Below, in pieces: positions 24,398 through 33,138 of a stretch of DNA of 64,000 bases (within the stretch, counting starts at the first letter, position 1; every line of letters starts with the position of its first letter). The translations under genes were made by a program, and so were the position numbers. Origin of the DNA: VBWE01 sp943372645 (GTDB lineage: Bacteria > Bacteroidota > Bacteroidia > Palsa-965); contig CALRZN010000016.1 in assembly GCA_943372645.1 (NCBI GenBank), forward strand, positions 1-64,000. Reading direction: 5' to 3'. The notes beneath the pieces were generated by a model, which had not been told where the DNA came from, did no database searches, and was given only the letters and a program-made list of their open reading frames with translations.

Positions 24398-26446
24398 ATG
24401 CGTGCGCGAACCCAGGCAAAACCCGTTTCCCGGAAAAAGAAAAACGAGGAGCAACCGGTTACTGCAATGAACAGCGGAACGAAAGCATTTCCGGCGGTAC
24501 AGCCGGTGCAGCAGCATAAAAATGGTGTTGCGCAGTTGTATCGTACCAATACGGCACATGCGGTGAGTGATGACCTGGAACTGGCATCACACCGCATCCG
24601 TAAGGATTCTGATTTTTCACAGGCTTATGAAACCCTGAACTACAGCCAGATCGGAACTACAGGCGATTTCAGTGCTGTCGGTACCGAAGCCGCTACCGGA
24701 AAAATGCACCAGGTTTTTCTGCCCGGTTTGCCACCACTGAAAATTTCAGAAAACAACCAGATGGCCGTGGTGGATGACGGCACCCAGCACCACGAGTTTT
24801 TTACAACCCCGCAATTGCTCGGTGAAAGCAATAACAAGCTCAATGATGCAGCAGCAAATGTGCGGCTAGGCACAGAAGGCGGCAGTCTTAAACTTACAGA
24901 AGGCGGCGATCCGTTATTCCGCACGGTGCCACTGTCGCAACCCATACCGCAGGGCAACTGGGTAAAACTCGATTCGCTTAGTACTTCGTATTGCAATAAG
25001 GTAACTGATCAGCTCATCGGCGCTTCGTCGCGGATCGCTGTTTTTTCCCGGACATTACTGGAGCAGGAAGATCGCGAAGAAACAGAAGTACCCATGAAAC
25101 AGAAACACAATGACCCGACATGGATACGGAATTACCTGTCAACCCCGGAAGAAGAGCGGCCACCATTTGAAACACTAGGCGAACACTACCTGGATTATTT
25201 CCATTCGCCCCCAAACGAACTGGAGGAAACAGTCAAAAATTACAATGACCTCGATCCGGAATTGCGAAAGGAACAGGCTGAAGTATTCGGATTAAATGAA
25301 TTCGCGATGGCAGAGCCGGGTGAAGCATACATGACCTCTTCGATGGGAAGTCCGGAGTACCGTCGTGCAATGATGATGGGTGTAGAGGGCAAAAATTACT
25401 TCAAAGCCATGCAGGAACTGAAAGACTTACAACCGGGTCTTGATATCGCACAGCAGGAAATGTCGGCAGAAGCACAATCGCTTATCGACAGCTGGAGCTA
25501 TCATTTCGCAACAGTAGTTGCCCGCGATGGTGCCGATTCGGTTACCCTTGAAAACTATAACCGCAGTGTTGAAAATGAAAACGTAACACGTGAAATATTT
25601 CATAAACTGTTTGACGGTTTCGGGGAATTCAGGGAACTGGTGCAGGAAAAAATGGAATCGGTGAAAGACAATATCCGCTACGGAACCGGTACTTACAAAG
25701 AACTTATTCAATGGATGGCTGTGGAACTTCCGCAACTGAAAAAAGACCTCAGTAAAAATGCGAAGATTGCCCTTGCCGAAGCACTTGAAAGTGTGAACAC
25801 CGGGCTGAATGAAGGGCCGGAATATCAGAATAAACTGTTGTATTTTGAAATGTATGGCAAAGGTGATCAGTCGCTGCACGAAACCTTTAAAAAAACAGGT
25901 TTCAACCCGATTACCCTGCGGGTGCGCGAATCGTTTGAGCCGGATAAAAAGAAATATACAGAAATGCTGCACGAAGCAGAAAATGAACACCTCCAGGTTT
26001 TCAAACATTACAAGTGGCAGTCAGGTACCTGTAACCGGTTAATGCCTTTTATGTTTGAACAAATCAATACACAGCTTCAGGATAATCAAATGCGTTTGCA
26101 GCAGGTTACCAATATGCGGCAGATGAATGAATGGAAAGCAACGTTTCAGCCCATGCTGCCGCAGGCACTGATACTGCTCAATAACACGGTAAACAGATTA
26201 GTGCCTTACAGCAATGTACGGGTATTTGCATCATTCACTGAAATGCAGAATGACCTGGTACATGTCAATAACCTGAACAAAGAAAATACAACATTTACGT
26301 TCGAATCAACACTTCGGAAAAAGTATAATAACGTACTCATTCTGTCTAACTACAATATAGAAGACAAAGGAGCTTATGCCGATCTGCTCATGCTGCCCCA
26401 CTTCATAAATAACCTGCAGATTTATCTCAGAAAAGTTAAACTGTAA
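24398..26446 (+). CDS. Payload-like protein resembling eCIS-associated proteins, with possible Cys-His papain-like core
   Basis: The 682-residue protein has no signal peptide. It begins with a basic, disordered leader (MRARTQAKPVSRKKKNEEQP) and an AFPAVQPVQQHKNG segment, typical of N-termini of proteins loaded into extracellular contractile injection systems. Residues 100-210 (MHQVFLPGLPPLKISENNQM, FFTTPQLLGESNNKL, ending in STSYCNKVTD) and 295-385 (LNEFAMAEPGEAY and SWSYHFATVVARDGADSVTL followed by ENYNR) resemble, from memory, a family found near eCIS loci. Cys199, His369 and Glu385/Asn386 have the order of a papain-like catalytic set. YFEMYGKGDQSLHETF at 482-497 and FNPITLRVR at 502-510 also fit that family. 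The last ~170 residues are helical and unassigned. No eCIS structural gene is in the window. Confidence 0.7.
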   Translation: MRARTQAKPVSRKKKNEEQPVTAMNSGTKAFPAVQPVQQHKNGVAQLYRTNTAHAVSDDLELASHRIRKDSDFSQAYETLNYSQIGTTGDFSAVGTEAATGKMHQVFLPGLPPLKISENNQMAVVDDGTQHHEFFTTPQLLGESNNKLNDAAANVRLGTEGGSLKLTEGGDPLFRTVPLSQPIPQGNWVKLDSLSTSYCNKVTDQLIGASSRIAVFSRTLLEQEDREETEVPMKQKHNDPTWIRNYLSTPEEERPPFETLGEHYLDYFHSPPNELEETVKNYNDLDPELRKEQAEVFGLNEFAMAEPGEAYMTSSMGSPEYRRAMMMGVEGKNYFKAMQELKDLQPGLDIAQQEMSAEAQSLIDSWSYHFATVVARDGADSVTLENYNRSVENENVTREIFHKLFDGFGEFRELVQEKMESVKDNIRYGTGTYKELIQWMAVELPQLKKDLSKNAKIALAEALESVNTGLNEGPEYQNKLLYFEMYGKGDQSLHETFKKTGFNPITLRVRESFEPDKKKYTEMLHEAENEHLQVFKHYKWQSGTCNRLMPFMFEQINTQLQDNQMRLQQVTNMRQMNEWKATFQPMLPQALILLNNTVNRLVPYSNVRVFASFTEMQNDLVHVNNLNKENTTFTFESTLRKKYNNVLILSNYNIEDKGAYADLLMLPHFINNLQIYLRKVKL

Positions 26447-26457
26447 GGGGAAGAATG

Positions 26458-26511
26458 ACAAACGCCCGTATCGGCTTTCCGATAGTTATCGGAACCGATA
26501 CGGGCGTTTGT
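26458..26511. terminator. Long nested hairpin between convergent genes
   Basis: Outer 17-bp arms ACAAACGCCCGTATCGG and CCGATACGGGCGTTTGT enclose a second palindrome TTCCGATAgtTATCGGAA (26477-26494). It lies 12 bp after the payload-like gene and 21 bp after the end of sdhB, so it can stop both. The inner CCGATA/TATCGG word recurs in the terminator at 35980-36019. Confidence 0.85.
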
Positions 26512-26531
26512 GTTTATGCAGTTCAGGAAAA

Positions 26532-27308
26532 TTATCCCGCGCCGCCCCCGCCCCCAAACGGCGGCTGTTTGGCCACGGTGGCAATGAGGTACTCGCGGTT
26601 CATGCGGGCAATATTTTCCAGTGAAATTTCTTTCGGGCATTCGGCTTCGCACGAACCGGTGTTGGTGCAGTTACCGAAACCTTCGGCATCCATCTGTTTC
26701 ACCATGTTCAGTACGCGGTCGGTTTTTTCGGCTTTGCCCTGCGGAAGCAATGCAAGCTGCGAAACCTTGGCCGATACAAACAGCATGGCCGAAGCATTTT
26801 TACACGCGGCCACACACGCACCGCACCCGATACATGCTGCTGCTGCAAATGCGGCATCTGCATCGTTTTTCGGAACGGGAATGTTATTTGCATCCTGCGC
26901 GCTGCCGGTGTTTACCGACACAAATCCGCCGGCGGCAATAATGCGGTCGAACGACGAACGGTCTACCACAAGGTCTTTCAGCACCGGGAATGCGCACGAG
27001 CGCCACGGTTCCACCACGATGGTTTCGCCGTCTTTAAATTTACGCATGTGCAGCTGGCAGGTCGTTGTGCCGTCCATCGGGCCGTGTGCGCGGCCGTTGA
27101 TGTACATGCTGCACATCCCGCAGATGCCTTCGCGGCAGTCGTGGTCAAATGCAACCGGCTCTTCGCCTTTGGCAACCAGTTCTTCGTTCAGTACGTCGAA
27201 CATTTCGAGGAACGACATATCGGGCGATACATCATTCATCGGGTAGGTAACAAATCCGCCCCGGTCTTTTCCGTTTTTCTGTCTCCAGACTTTGAGTGTC
27301 AGTTTCAT
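26532..27308 (-). CDS. sdhB: Succinate dehydrogenase / fumarate reductase iron-sulfur subunit
   Basis: The 258-residue protein passes electrons between the flavoprotein and quinone. The [2Fe-2S] cysteines lie in CREGICGMCSMYINGRAHGP (around 60-75) with the partner cysteine in TTCQLHMRKF. The [4Fe-4S]/[3Fe-4S] sites are in CIGCGACVAACKNASAMLF near 155 and in NCTNTGSCEAECPKEI near 215. A glycine-rich tail GGGGGAG ends it. It is the third gene of sdhC-sdhA-sdhB, 50 bp after sdhA. Confidence 0.95.
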   Translation of the reverse strand: MKLTLKVWRQKNGKDRGGFVTYPMNDVSPDMSFLEMFDVLNEELVAKGEEPVAFDHDCREGICGMCSMYINGRAHGPMDGTTTCQLHMRKFKDGETIVVEPWRSCAFPVLKDLVVDRSSFDRIIAAGGFVSVNTGSAQDANNIPVPKNDADAAFAAAACIGCGACVAACKNASAMLFVSAKVSQLALLPQGKAEKTDRVLNMVKQMDAEGFGNCTNTGSCEAECPKEISLENIARMNREYLIATVAKQPPFGGGGGAG

Positions 27309-27358
27309 CAGTCAGTCGTTTTATACACGTTCCTGTTTGGCTGCTGCCATGCAGGATT

Positions 27359-29341
27359 TTATTTATAACTCCGTTGTGAAGGTTTTACCACTTCATAGTT
27401 CAGTGCTTCCTTGTGCAGCTCGAACTGGGTATTGGCTTTGTATTCCCATGCAGCCACGTACATGTAGTTGGCATCATCGCGCATCGCTTCACCTTCTTCG
27501 GTCTGCGATTCTTCGCGGAAATGGCCGCCGCACGATTCGTTGCGGTTGAGTGCGTCCATACACATCAGTTCGCCGAGCTCCAGGAAATCGGCCACGCGGC
27601 CTGCTTTTTCCAGTTCCGGGTTCAGCTCATCGGCTGCGCCGGGAATGCGCACGTCTTTCCAGAATTCTTCACGCAGTGCGCGTATTTCAACAATGGCTTC
27701 CTGCAGGCCTTTGGCGTTGCGCGCCATGCCGCATTTGTCCCACATAATTTTGCCGAGTTTCTTGTGGAAGTAATCCACCGTCTTCGAACCTTTGATGGTC
27801 ATCAGGCGGGTGAGGGTATCACGCACATCCTGTTCGGCTTTTACAAATGCGTCGTGTGTTGTTGGTACTGCTTTGTTGCGGATCTCGTTGCTGAGGTACG
27901 AACCGATGGTGTACGGAATTACAAAGTAACCATCTGCAAGGCCCTGCATCAGCGCCGAAGCACCAAGGCGGTTTGCACCGTGATCGCTGAAGTTCGCTTC
28001 GCCCAGGGCATACAATCCCGGTACGGTGGTCATCAGGTCATAATCCACCCACAGTCCGCCCATGGTATAGTGTACGGCCGGGTAAATGCGCATCGGTACT
28101 TCGTACGGATTTTCGCCGGTAATTTTTTCGTACATCTCGAACAGGTTGCCGTATTTTTCAGCTACCACCTGTTTGCCGAGTTCCTTGATGCGTGCCGCAG
28201 AAGGATTGTGTTCGTTAAGCTGTGTGGCTTTCGATTTGCCGTAACGTTCAATGGCTGCGCTGTAATCAAGATACACCGCCATTTTCGAAGAACCTACACC
28301 GTAACCGGCATCGCAGCGTTCTTTGGCAGCACGTGAAGCCACGTCGCGGGGAACGAGGTTACCGAAAGCCGGGTAACGGCGTTCCAGGTAATAGTCGCGC
28401 TCGTCTTCCGGAATTTCGTTGGCTTTGCGGGTATCGCCTTGTTTTTTGGGTACCCAGATACGGCCGTCGTTACGCAGCGATTCCGACATCAGTGTAAGTT
28501 TCGACTGGTGGTCGCCGCTTACCGGGATACAGGTCGGGTGAATCTGCGTGAAGCACGGGTTGCCGAAAAATGCGCCTTTGCGGTGCGCTTTCCATGCAGC
28601 CGTTACGTTGCTGCCCATAGCGTTGGTGGAAAGGAAAAATACGTTGCCGTATCCGCCGGTGCACAGCAGTACCGCATGGCCCGAGTGGCGGCTGATTTCG
28701 CCGGTAACGAGGTTGCGTGCAATAATGCCGCGGCATTTATCTTCAATAACTACCACATCCAGCATTTCGTGGCGGGTGTACATGGTAACGTTACCTAATC
28801 CTACCTGGCGCTGCAGTGCGCTGTACGCGCCGAGCAGCAGCTGCTGACCGGTTTGTCCCGCAGCATAAAACGTGCGCTGCACCTGTGTACCACCGAATGA
28901 GCGGTTGGCAAGCAGTCCGCCGTATTCACGTGCAAACGGAACACCCTGGGCCACGCACTGATCAATAATGCTGGCACTTACTTCGGCCAGGCGGTGTACG
29001 TTTGATTCGCGGGCACGGTAATCGCCACCTTTGATGGTATCATAAAAGAGGCGATAAACGCTGTCGCCGTCGTTCTGGTAATTTTTAGCGGCATTCACAC
29101 CACCCTGTGCGGCGATGGAGTGAGCGCGGCGCGGCGAATCCTGGAAACAAAAGCATTTTACTTTGTAACCCATTTCGGCCAGTGAGGCGGCGGCTGAAGC
29201 GCCTGCCAGGCCCGAACCCACCACGATAATATCGAGGCTGCGTTTGTTGGCCGGATTCACAAGCGCGGTGGTCGAACGGTACTTGGTCCATTTCTGGTCA
29301 AGTTGTCCTTCTGGTACTTTGGCATTCAGTTTATTGCTCAT
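27359..29341 (-). CDS. sdhA: Succinate dehydrogenase / fumarate reductase flavoprotein subunit
   Basis: Starting at MSNKLNAKVPEG the protein has 660 residues and carries the catalytic FAD site: VVGSGLAGASAAASLAEMG for the dinucleotide fold and HSIAAQGGVNAAKNY around the histidine that binds FAD covalently. FTQIHPTCIP and SDHGANRLGASALMQGLADG mark the active site and C-terminal FAD contacts. The length is that of the Bacteroidota/epsilon-type enzyme. An earlier ATG at 29404 would overlap sdhC and is rejected. In the TCA cycle it oxidises succinate; fumarate reduction is possible in the same complex. Confidence 0.95.
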   Translation of the reverse strand: MSNKLNAKVPEGQLDQKWTKYRSTTALVNPANKRSLDIIVVGSGLAGASAAASLAEMGYKVKCFCFQDSPRRAHSIAAQGGVNAAKNYQNDGDSVYRLFYDTIKGGDYRARESNVHRLAEVSASIIDQCVAQGVPFAREYGGLLANRSFGGTQVQRTFYAAGQTGQQLLLGAYSALQRQVGLGNVTMYTRHEMLDVVVIEDKCRGIIARNLVTGEISRHSGHAVLLCTGGYGNVFFLSTNAMGSNVTAAWKAHRKGAFFGNPCFTQIHPTCIPVSGDHQSKLTLMSESLRNDGRIWVPKKQGDTRKANEIPEDERDYYLERRYPAFGNLVPRDVASRAAKERCDAGYGVGSSKMAVYLDYSAAIERYGKSKATQLNEHNPSAARIKELGKQVVAEKYGNLFEMYEKITGENPYEVPMRIYPAVHYTMGGLWVDYDLMTTVPGLYALGEANFSDHGANRLGASALMQGLADGYFVIPYTIGSYLSNEIRNKAVPTTHDAFVKAEQDVRDTLTRLMTIKGSKTVDYFHKKLGKIMWDKCGMARNAKGLQEAIVEIRALREEFWKDVRIPGAADELNPELEKAGRVADFLELGELMCMDALNRNESCGGHFREESQTEEGEAMRDDANYMYVAAWEYKANTQFELHKEALNYEVVKPSQRSYK

Positions 29342-29373
29342 ATTGCGTGAAGCGTAAGGTCGTTTGTAATGAA

Positions 29374-30102
29374 TTAATGATTCGCCCAGTTGAGTACATC
29401 CCACTCCATGACTTTACCGAGGTAAAAAATCACCGGGAATGAACCAAAGCCAACACCAACCACAACGAAGGCGAAGAAGGATCCGAATTTTTTCAGCAAT
29501 CCTTCATAACGGCGGTTGTTCAGGCCGATGGTCTGAAATGCCGACTGAAAGCCGTGATTGAGGTGAAACGCGAGGAATATTACCGACACGAGGTACAGCA
29601 GGGCGTACCAGGGATTGCCGAGGGCTTCGGAAACTTTATCCGCAAGCAGCATCCCGTTTTCACCCGGCGATACAACAACACCGTTTATTTCGAGCGGGGT
29701 GCGGTAAGGTACAAAGAAGTTGTACAGGTGAACCACGATAAAGAAGAAAATGATGGCACCGGTTACAATCATGTTGCGCGAATTCCAGGAGCTGGTTTTC
29801 GACACCCCGTTAACAGCATACCGCACCGGGCGGGCTTTGCGGTTCTGGCCGGTCAGGTATACGGCCTGAAATACGTGTACAACAATTGCTGTAAACAGCA
29901 CTATTTCGACGATGCGGATAAACAGGCTGTGTACCATGCTGTGCGAGGTTTCATTAAATGTTGCCCCGCCGTCGCCGAAAAACAATGAAACGTTCGTGTA
30001 CAGGTGCTCCAGCAGGAATATGCACAGGAAAAGACCCGTTGCAGCCATAACGGCCTTCTTGCCGATTGACGACTGCAGGAACTGTGAAACTTTGTTAGCC
30101 AT
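29374..30102 (-). CDS. sdhC: Succinate dehydrogenase cytochrome b subunit (single-subunit type)
   Basis: The 242-residue membrane protein has five hydrophobic segments and histidines placed for two b hemes (EHLYTNVSLFF near 32, HSMVHSLFIRI near 55, VHVFQAVYL near 77, VVHLYNFF near 123, FHLNHGFQSAF near 180). One large cytochrome b subunit with no separate SdhD is the type B arrangement known from Bacillus, Wolinella and Bacteroidota. First gene of the operon, with a promoter at 30193-30224. Confidence 0.93.
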   Translation of the reverse strand: MANKVSQFLQSSIGKKAVMAATGLFLCIFLLEHLYTNVSLFFGDGGATFNETSHSMVHSLFIRIVEIVLFTAIVVHVFQAVYLTGQNRKARPVRYAVNGVSKTSSWNSRNMIVTGAIIFFFIVVHLYNFFVPYRTPLEINGVVVSPGENGMLLADKVSEALGNPWYALLYLVSVIFLAFHLNHGFQSAFQTIGLNNRRYEGLLKKFGSFFAFVVVGVGFGSFPVIFYLGKVMEWDVLNWANH

Positions 30103-30192
30103 AAGATATATGCAGTAATATGGTGTGTTTTCCCGGAAAATTACACGAATGGTAAATGTGTTTAAGCCCGGGAATGTTTATTTTTACGACCG

Positions 30193-30224
30193 CAAATGTA
30201 ACAAGCCGCGACGCTTTACCAAAA
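30193..30224 (-). promoter_or_regulatory. sdh operon promoter
   Basis: The minus strand reads TTTTGG, 18 bp, TACATTTG, an excellent match to the Bacteroidota vegetative promoter. The box lies about 90 bp upstream of sdhC, leaving a leader of roughly 80 nt. No obvious operator was seen. Confidence 0.75.
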
Positions 30225-30302
30225 CGTTTCGGACAAATTTAGACCGGTTCTAACAAAGAACCCGTCCGATCTGCACTATTTAACGCTAATAACAAACAAA
30301 CT

Positions 30303-31598
30303 ATGCCTACTGTTCGCTATGCTCCCATTGATCCCGCACTTTTTACCGGAAACCGGGAACGCTTTGCTTCCCGCCTGAAACCGGGCTCCATTGCTGTGTT
30401 TAACGCCAATGATGTGCTGCCGACCAATGCCGACGGTACCATGCCCTTCCGCCAGAACAACGACCTGTTTTACCTTTCGGGTATTGACCAGGAAGAAACC
30501 ATCCTGCTTATTTTCCCGGATGCGCCTGACGGAATGCACAAAGAAGTGCTGTTTCTGCGCGAAACCAACGACCATATTGCGGTGTGGGAAGGCGAAAAAC
30601 TGAGCAAGGACGAGGCCCGCACCGTTTCCGGAATTCAGAAAGTGTACTGGCTGCAGGAGTTTGAAAAAGTGTTTTTCGGGCTGGTGGTGGAAGCGCGGAA
30701 CATTTACCTGAACACAAATGAGCATGTGCGTGCCGAAATTCATACCGAAACCCGCGATGCCCGTTTTGTAAACTGGTGCCGTAAACATTACCCCATGCAC
30801 ACCTACGAGCGCAGTGCGCCCATTATGCATGAACTCCGCGCCATTAAAAATGATATTGAAATTGCGCTGATGCAGAAAGCCTGCGACCTTACGGAAAAAG
30901 GCTTCCGCCGGATACTCGGGTTTGTAAAACCCGGCGTGTGGGAATACGAAATTGAAGCCGAAATGGCCCACGAATTTATCCGCGCCGGTGCCGGTTTTGC
31001 CGGTTACCAGCCCATCATCGCTTCGGGTGGAAGCTCGTGCGTGCTGCATTATAATACGAATCACCAGCAGTGTAAAGATGGTGATGTGCTGCTGCTCGAT
31101 TTTGCAGCCGGTTACGCCAACTACCACAGCGATCTTACCCGCACCATACCGGTAAACGGTAAATTTACACCCCGCCAGAAAGACGTATATAATGCCGTGC
31201 TCCGTGTGATGCGTTTTGCACAGTCGCGCCTGGTGGTGGGCAACATCATTGCCGATTACCACAAAGAAGTAGGCGCTGCCATGGAAGAAGAGCTGCTGAA
31301 ACTCGGACTCATTTCCAAAGAAGATATCGCCAAACAAAATCCGGACTGGCCGGCCTACAAAAAGTATTTCATGCACGGCACGTCGCATTTCCTCGGGCTG
31401 GATGTACACGATGTAGGCAGCCGCTTCCGCCGTTTCGAGGCAGGAATGGTTTATACCTGCGAACCGGGCATCTACATCCCGGAAGAAAAAATCGGCGTGC
31501 GCATTGAAAACGACATCGTGATTACCGCCACCGGCAATTTCGACCTGATGAAAAATATCCCGATTGAAGCGGATGACATTGAGGCACTGATGGCGTAA
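30303..31598 (+). CDS. pepP: Aminopeptidase P family (Xaa-Pro) metallopeptidase
   Basis: The 431-residue enzyme of family M24B removes N-terminal residues before proline. The N-terminal domain (PFRQNNDLFYLSGIDQEETILLI) precedes the pita-bread catalytic domain. Metal ligands appear in LLLDFAAGYANYHSDLTRTIP (two Asp), HGTSHFLGLDVHDVG (His), CEPGIYIPE (Glu) and GVRIENDIVI (Glu). It has no signal peptide, so is cytoplasmic. It is divergent from the sdh operon and has no obvious operon partner. Confidence 0.93.
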   Translation: MPTVRYAPIDPALFTGNRERFASRLKPGSIAVFNANDVLPTNADGTMPFRQNNDLFYLSGIDQEETILLIFPDAPDGMHKEVLFLRETNDHIAVWEGEKLSKDEARTVSGIQKVYWLQEFEKVFFGLVVEARNIYLNTNEHVRAEIHTETRDARFVNWCRKHYPMHTYERSAPIMHELRAIKNDIEIALMQKACDLTEKGFRRILGFVKPGVWEYEIEAEMAHEFIRAGAGFAGYQPIIASGGSSCVLHYNTNHQQCKDGDVLLLDFAAGYANYHSDLTRTIPVNGKFTPRQKDVYNAVLRVMRFAQSRLVVGNIIADYHKEVGAAMEEELLKLGLISKEDIAKQNPDWPAYKKYFMHGTSHFLGLDVHDVGSRFRRFEAGMVYTCEPGIYIPEEKIGVRIENDIVITATGNFDLMKNIPIEADDIEALMA

Positions 31599-31879
31599 TT
31601 AAACGATCTTTTAAAACAGACAGCAAACCAAGCCAGGCTTTCGTAAAGCAGATATTGGTTCAGTTGGCAGCGGCAGTCAGCAGTGGCAGTCGGCAGGTAT
31701 TTCAGAAGATGAATCTGTTCCTTACGATAACACGACTGCCACTGCCTGCTGCCACTGCCACTAATTCCGGGATGTTTGTTTTATAAGATCAACTAAAAGA
31801 AAAGCAGCCTCCTTTTTTCGTTATCAACAGGCGGGGATAACTATACCGGCATATTTTTTCATGCAGATTGTTTTGCGAT
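31599..31879. other. Gene-free region with inverted ggcagt repeats
   Basis: No gene is seen between the aminopeptidase and the hydrolase. It holds the inverted repeat at 31662-31762 and, at its right end, the promoter box of the next gene. Confidence 0.6.
31662..31762. repeat. Inverted repeat of ggcagt words
   Basis: The left arm (31662-31692, built of GGCAG/GCAGT words) pairs with the right arm (31733-31762). The innermost 11 bp, AGTGGCAGTCG and CGACTGCCACT, are perfect, with a loop of 40 bases. Similar GCAGT-word inverted elements are at 42340-42444 and a half copy is at 13041-13073. It is placed right after the aminopeptidase gene. Confidence 0.8.
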
Positions 31880-31887
31880 TATCTTTG
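31880..31887 (+). promoter_or_regulatory. -7 box of the alpha/beta hydrolase gene
   Basis: TATCTTTG matches TAnnTTTG and ends 22 bp before the ATG at 31910. The predicted start is close to 31893, so the alternative TTG codon at 31895 would have almost no leader; this favours the ATG. Confidence 0.5.
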
Positions 31888-31909
31888 AATCCGGTTGAAT
31901 ATCAGCAAT

Positions 31910-32719
31910 ATGATCCGGACCATTATTTCACGGGGTGCAAAAATACGGGTAAGTGATACCGGCGCAGGCCGTGTCATGGTGCTGCTGCACGGGTTTCTCG
32001 GATCGCTGGAAACGTGGGATTATTTTTCACAGCAACTTTCCAAACGTTATCGTATCATCTGCATTGATCTGCCGGGGCATGGGCGTTCCGAGTGTGTGGG
32101 TTATGTCCACCGGATGGAGCGCATTGCCGATGTGGTGAAAGAAGTGATGGAGGAACTTGGACTGCGCCGCTATGTGCTGGTGGGCCACTCCATGGGCGGA
32201 TACGCGGCGCTGGCGTTTGCCGAAAAGTACCCGGACAATTTGCGCGGCCTGTGCCTGTTTCATTCCACCGCGCTGGCCGATTCGCCGGAGAAAAAACTCG
32301 ACCGCGAGCGTGCCATCCGCGTGGTGAAACGCAATCCGAAATTGTATGCCCGGCAGTTGGTTGAAAACCTGTTTGCCCGGGTGAATCACAAACGGAACAA
32401 AAAAGAAATTGAAGAAACGCGCCGCATCGCCGCCCGCACCTCGCGGCAGGGCATGGTGGCTTCGCTCGAAGGCATGAAGGTGCGCAAAAACCGGGAAGCC
32501 ATTTTACGATTTGCAGAATACCCGGTACTCATTATCGCCGGCAAGCGCGACAATGTGCTTCCCTGGGAATCACTGAAAGAGCAGGCTGCCCACGCGCCGC
32601 TCGGAAAATTCAAAGCCTATGATGGTGTAGGGCACATGGGGTTTTACGAAGCCACCGCCGAAACGCTGCGCCTGCTGAACCGTTTTGCGGCAGCTTGTTT
32701 CCGCCGCAAAGTCAGGTAA
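31910..32719 (+). CDS. Alpha/beta hydrolase
   Basis: The 269-residue protein has the classic fold: an oxyanion segment LLHGFLGSLETW, IDLPGHGRS, the nucleophile elbow GHSMGGYAAL (Ser near 95), the acid in IIAGKRDNVLPW and the catalytic His in DGVGHMGFYE. No signal peptide, so cytoplasmic. Substrate unknown; the general form is close to MenH-like and haloperoxidase-like esterases. A TTG start 15 bp upstream is possible. The 3' end overlaps the convergent small gene at 32712 by 8 bp. Confidence 0.9.
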   Translation: MIRTIISRGAKIRVSDTGAGRVMVLLHGFLGSLETWDYFSQQLSKRYRIICIDLPGHGRSECVGYVHRMERIADVVKEVMEELGLRRYVLVGHSMGGYAALAFAEKYPDNLRGLCLFHSTALADSPEKKLDRERAIRVVKRNPKLYARQLVENLFARVNHKRNKKEIEETRRIAARTSRQGMVASLEGMKVRKNREAILRFAEYPVLIIAGKRDNVLPWESLKEQAAHAPLGKFKAYDGVGHMGFYEATAETLRLLNRFAAACFRRKVR

Positions 32720-32936
32720 CCTGGAACTTTGTTTTGTGCAGCTGGTCGCCGTCAATAATGCAGAGATTATAAATGCCTGCTGTGATACCGTTGAGATCAA
32801 CGGTATGATGCGAAGCCTGTTCGAATTTTCCGGCCCTTAATTCTTTGCCTGCCAGATCGCAGATGCAGAATGATGTTCGTGTTGCCTCACAAACGAAATC
32901 AACTTCCAATCGCCCTCCTGTTACGTGAATGAGCAT
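32712..32936 (-). CDS. Orphan fragment resembling a T9SS type A sorting domain
   Basis: The 74-residue frame reads like the last half of a type A sorting domain (FCICDLAGKELRAGKFEQ, then VDLNGITAGIYNLCIIDGD and a short basic end), but there is no signal peptide and no upstream cargo. In frame, an upstream TAG lies 12 codons before the ATG, so the protein cannot extend further. It could be the remnant of a deleted cargo gene or a free CTD. Expression is not evident. Confidence 0.5.
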   Translation of the reverse strand: MLIHVTGGRLEVDFVCEATRTSFCICDLAGKELRAGKFEQASHHTVDLNGITAGIYNLCIIDGDQLHKTKFQVT

Positions 32937-33078
32937 GCCTGTTTCTTCCTGTTTCGGTTTAGATATAATATACTAACGAAGCGTCTGCCCGCATGGTTTC
33001 CTGAATTAGATGAATGATATTATTCCATAGATGAAAAAAAATAAGGAGCAGTTTATCCGCATTCGTCGTTACGCGTAT

Positions 33079-33123
33079 AAAAACGGAAGCGGCTGTACGC
33101 CCGGTCGGGAGCATAGCCGCTTC
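33079..33123 (-). terminator. Terminator of the 560-residue cargo gene
   Basis: Perfect 9-bp arms GAAGCGGCT and AGCCGCTTC around a 20-base loop; on the minus strand they are followed by CGTTTTTAT. It lies 16 bp after the stop codon. Confidence 0.8.
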
Positions 33124-33138
33124 ACATTCAATTAAAAA

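Noticed and set aside
29342..29404. Earlier start for sdhA
   Set aside because: It would overlap sdhC and adds residues unlike SdhA N-termini; MSNKLNAK at 29341 fits.
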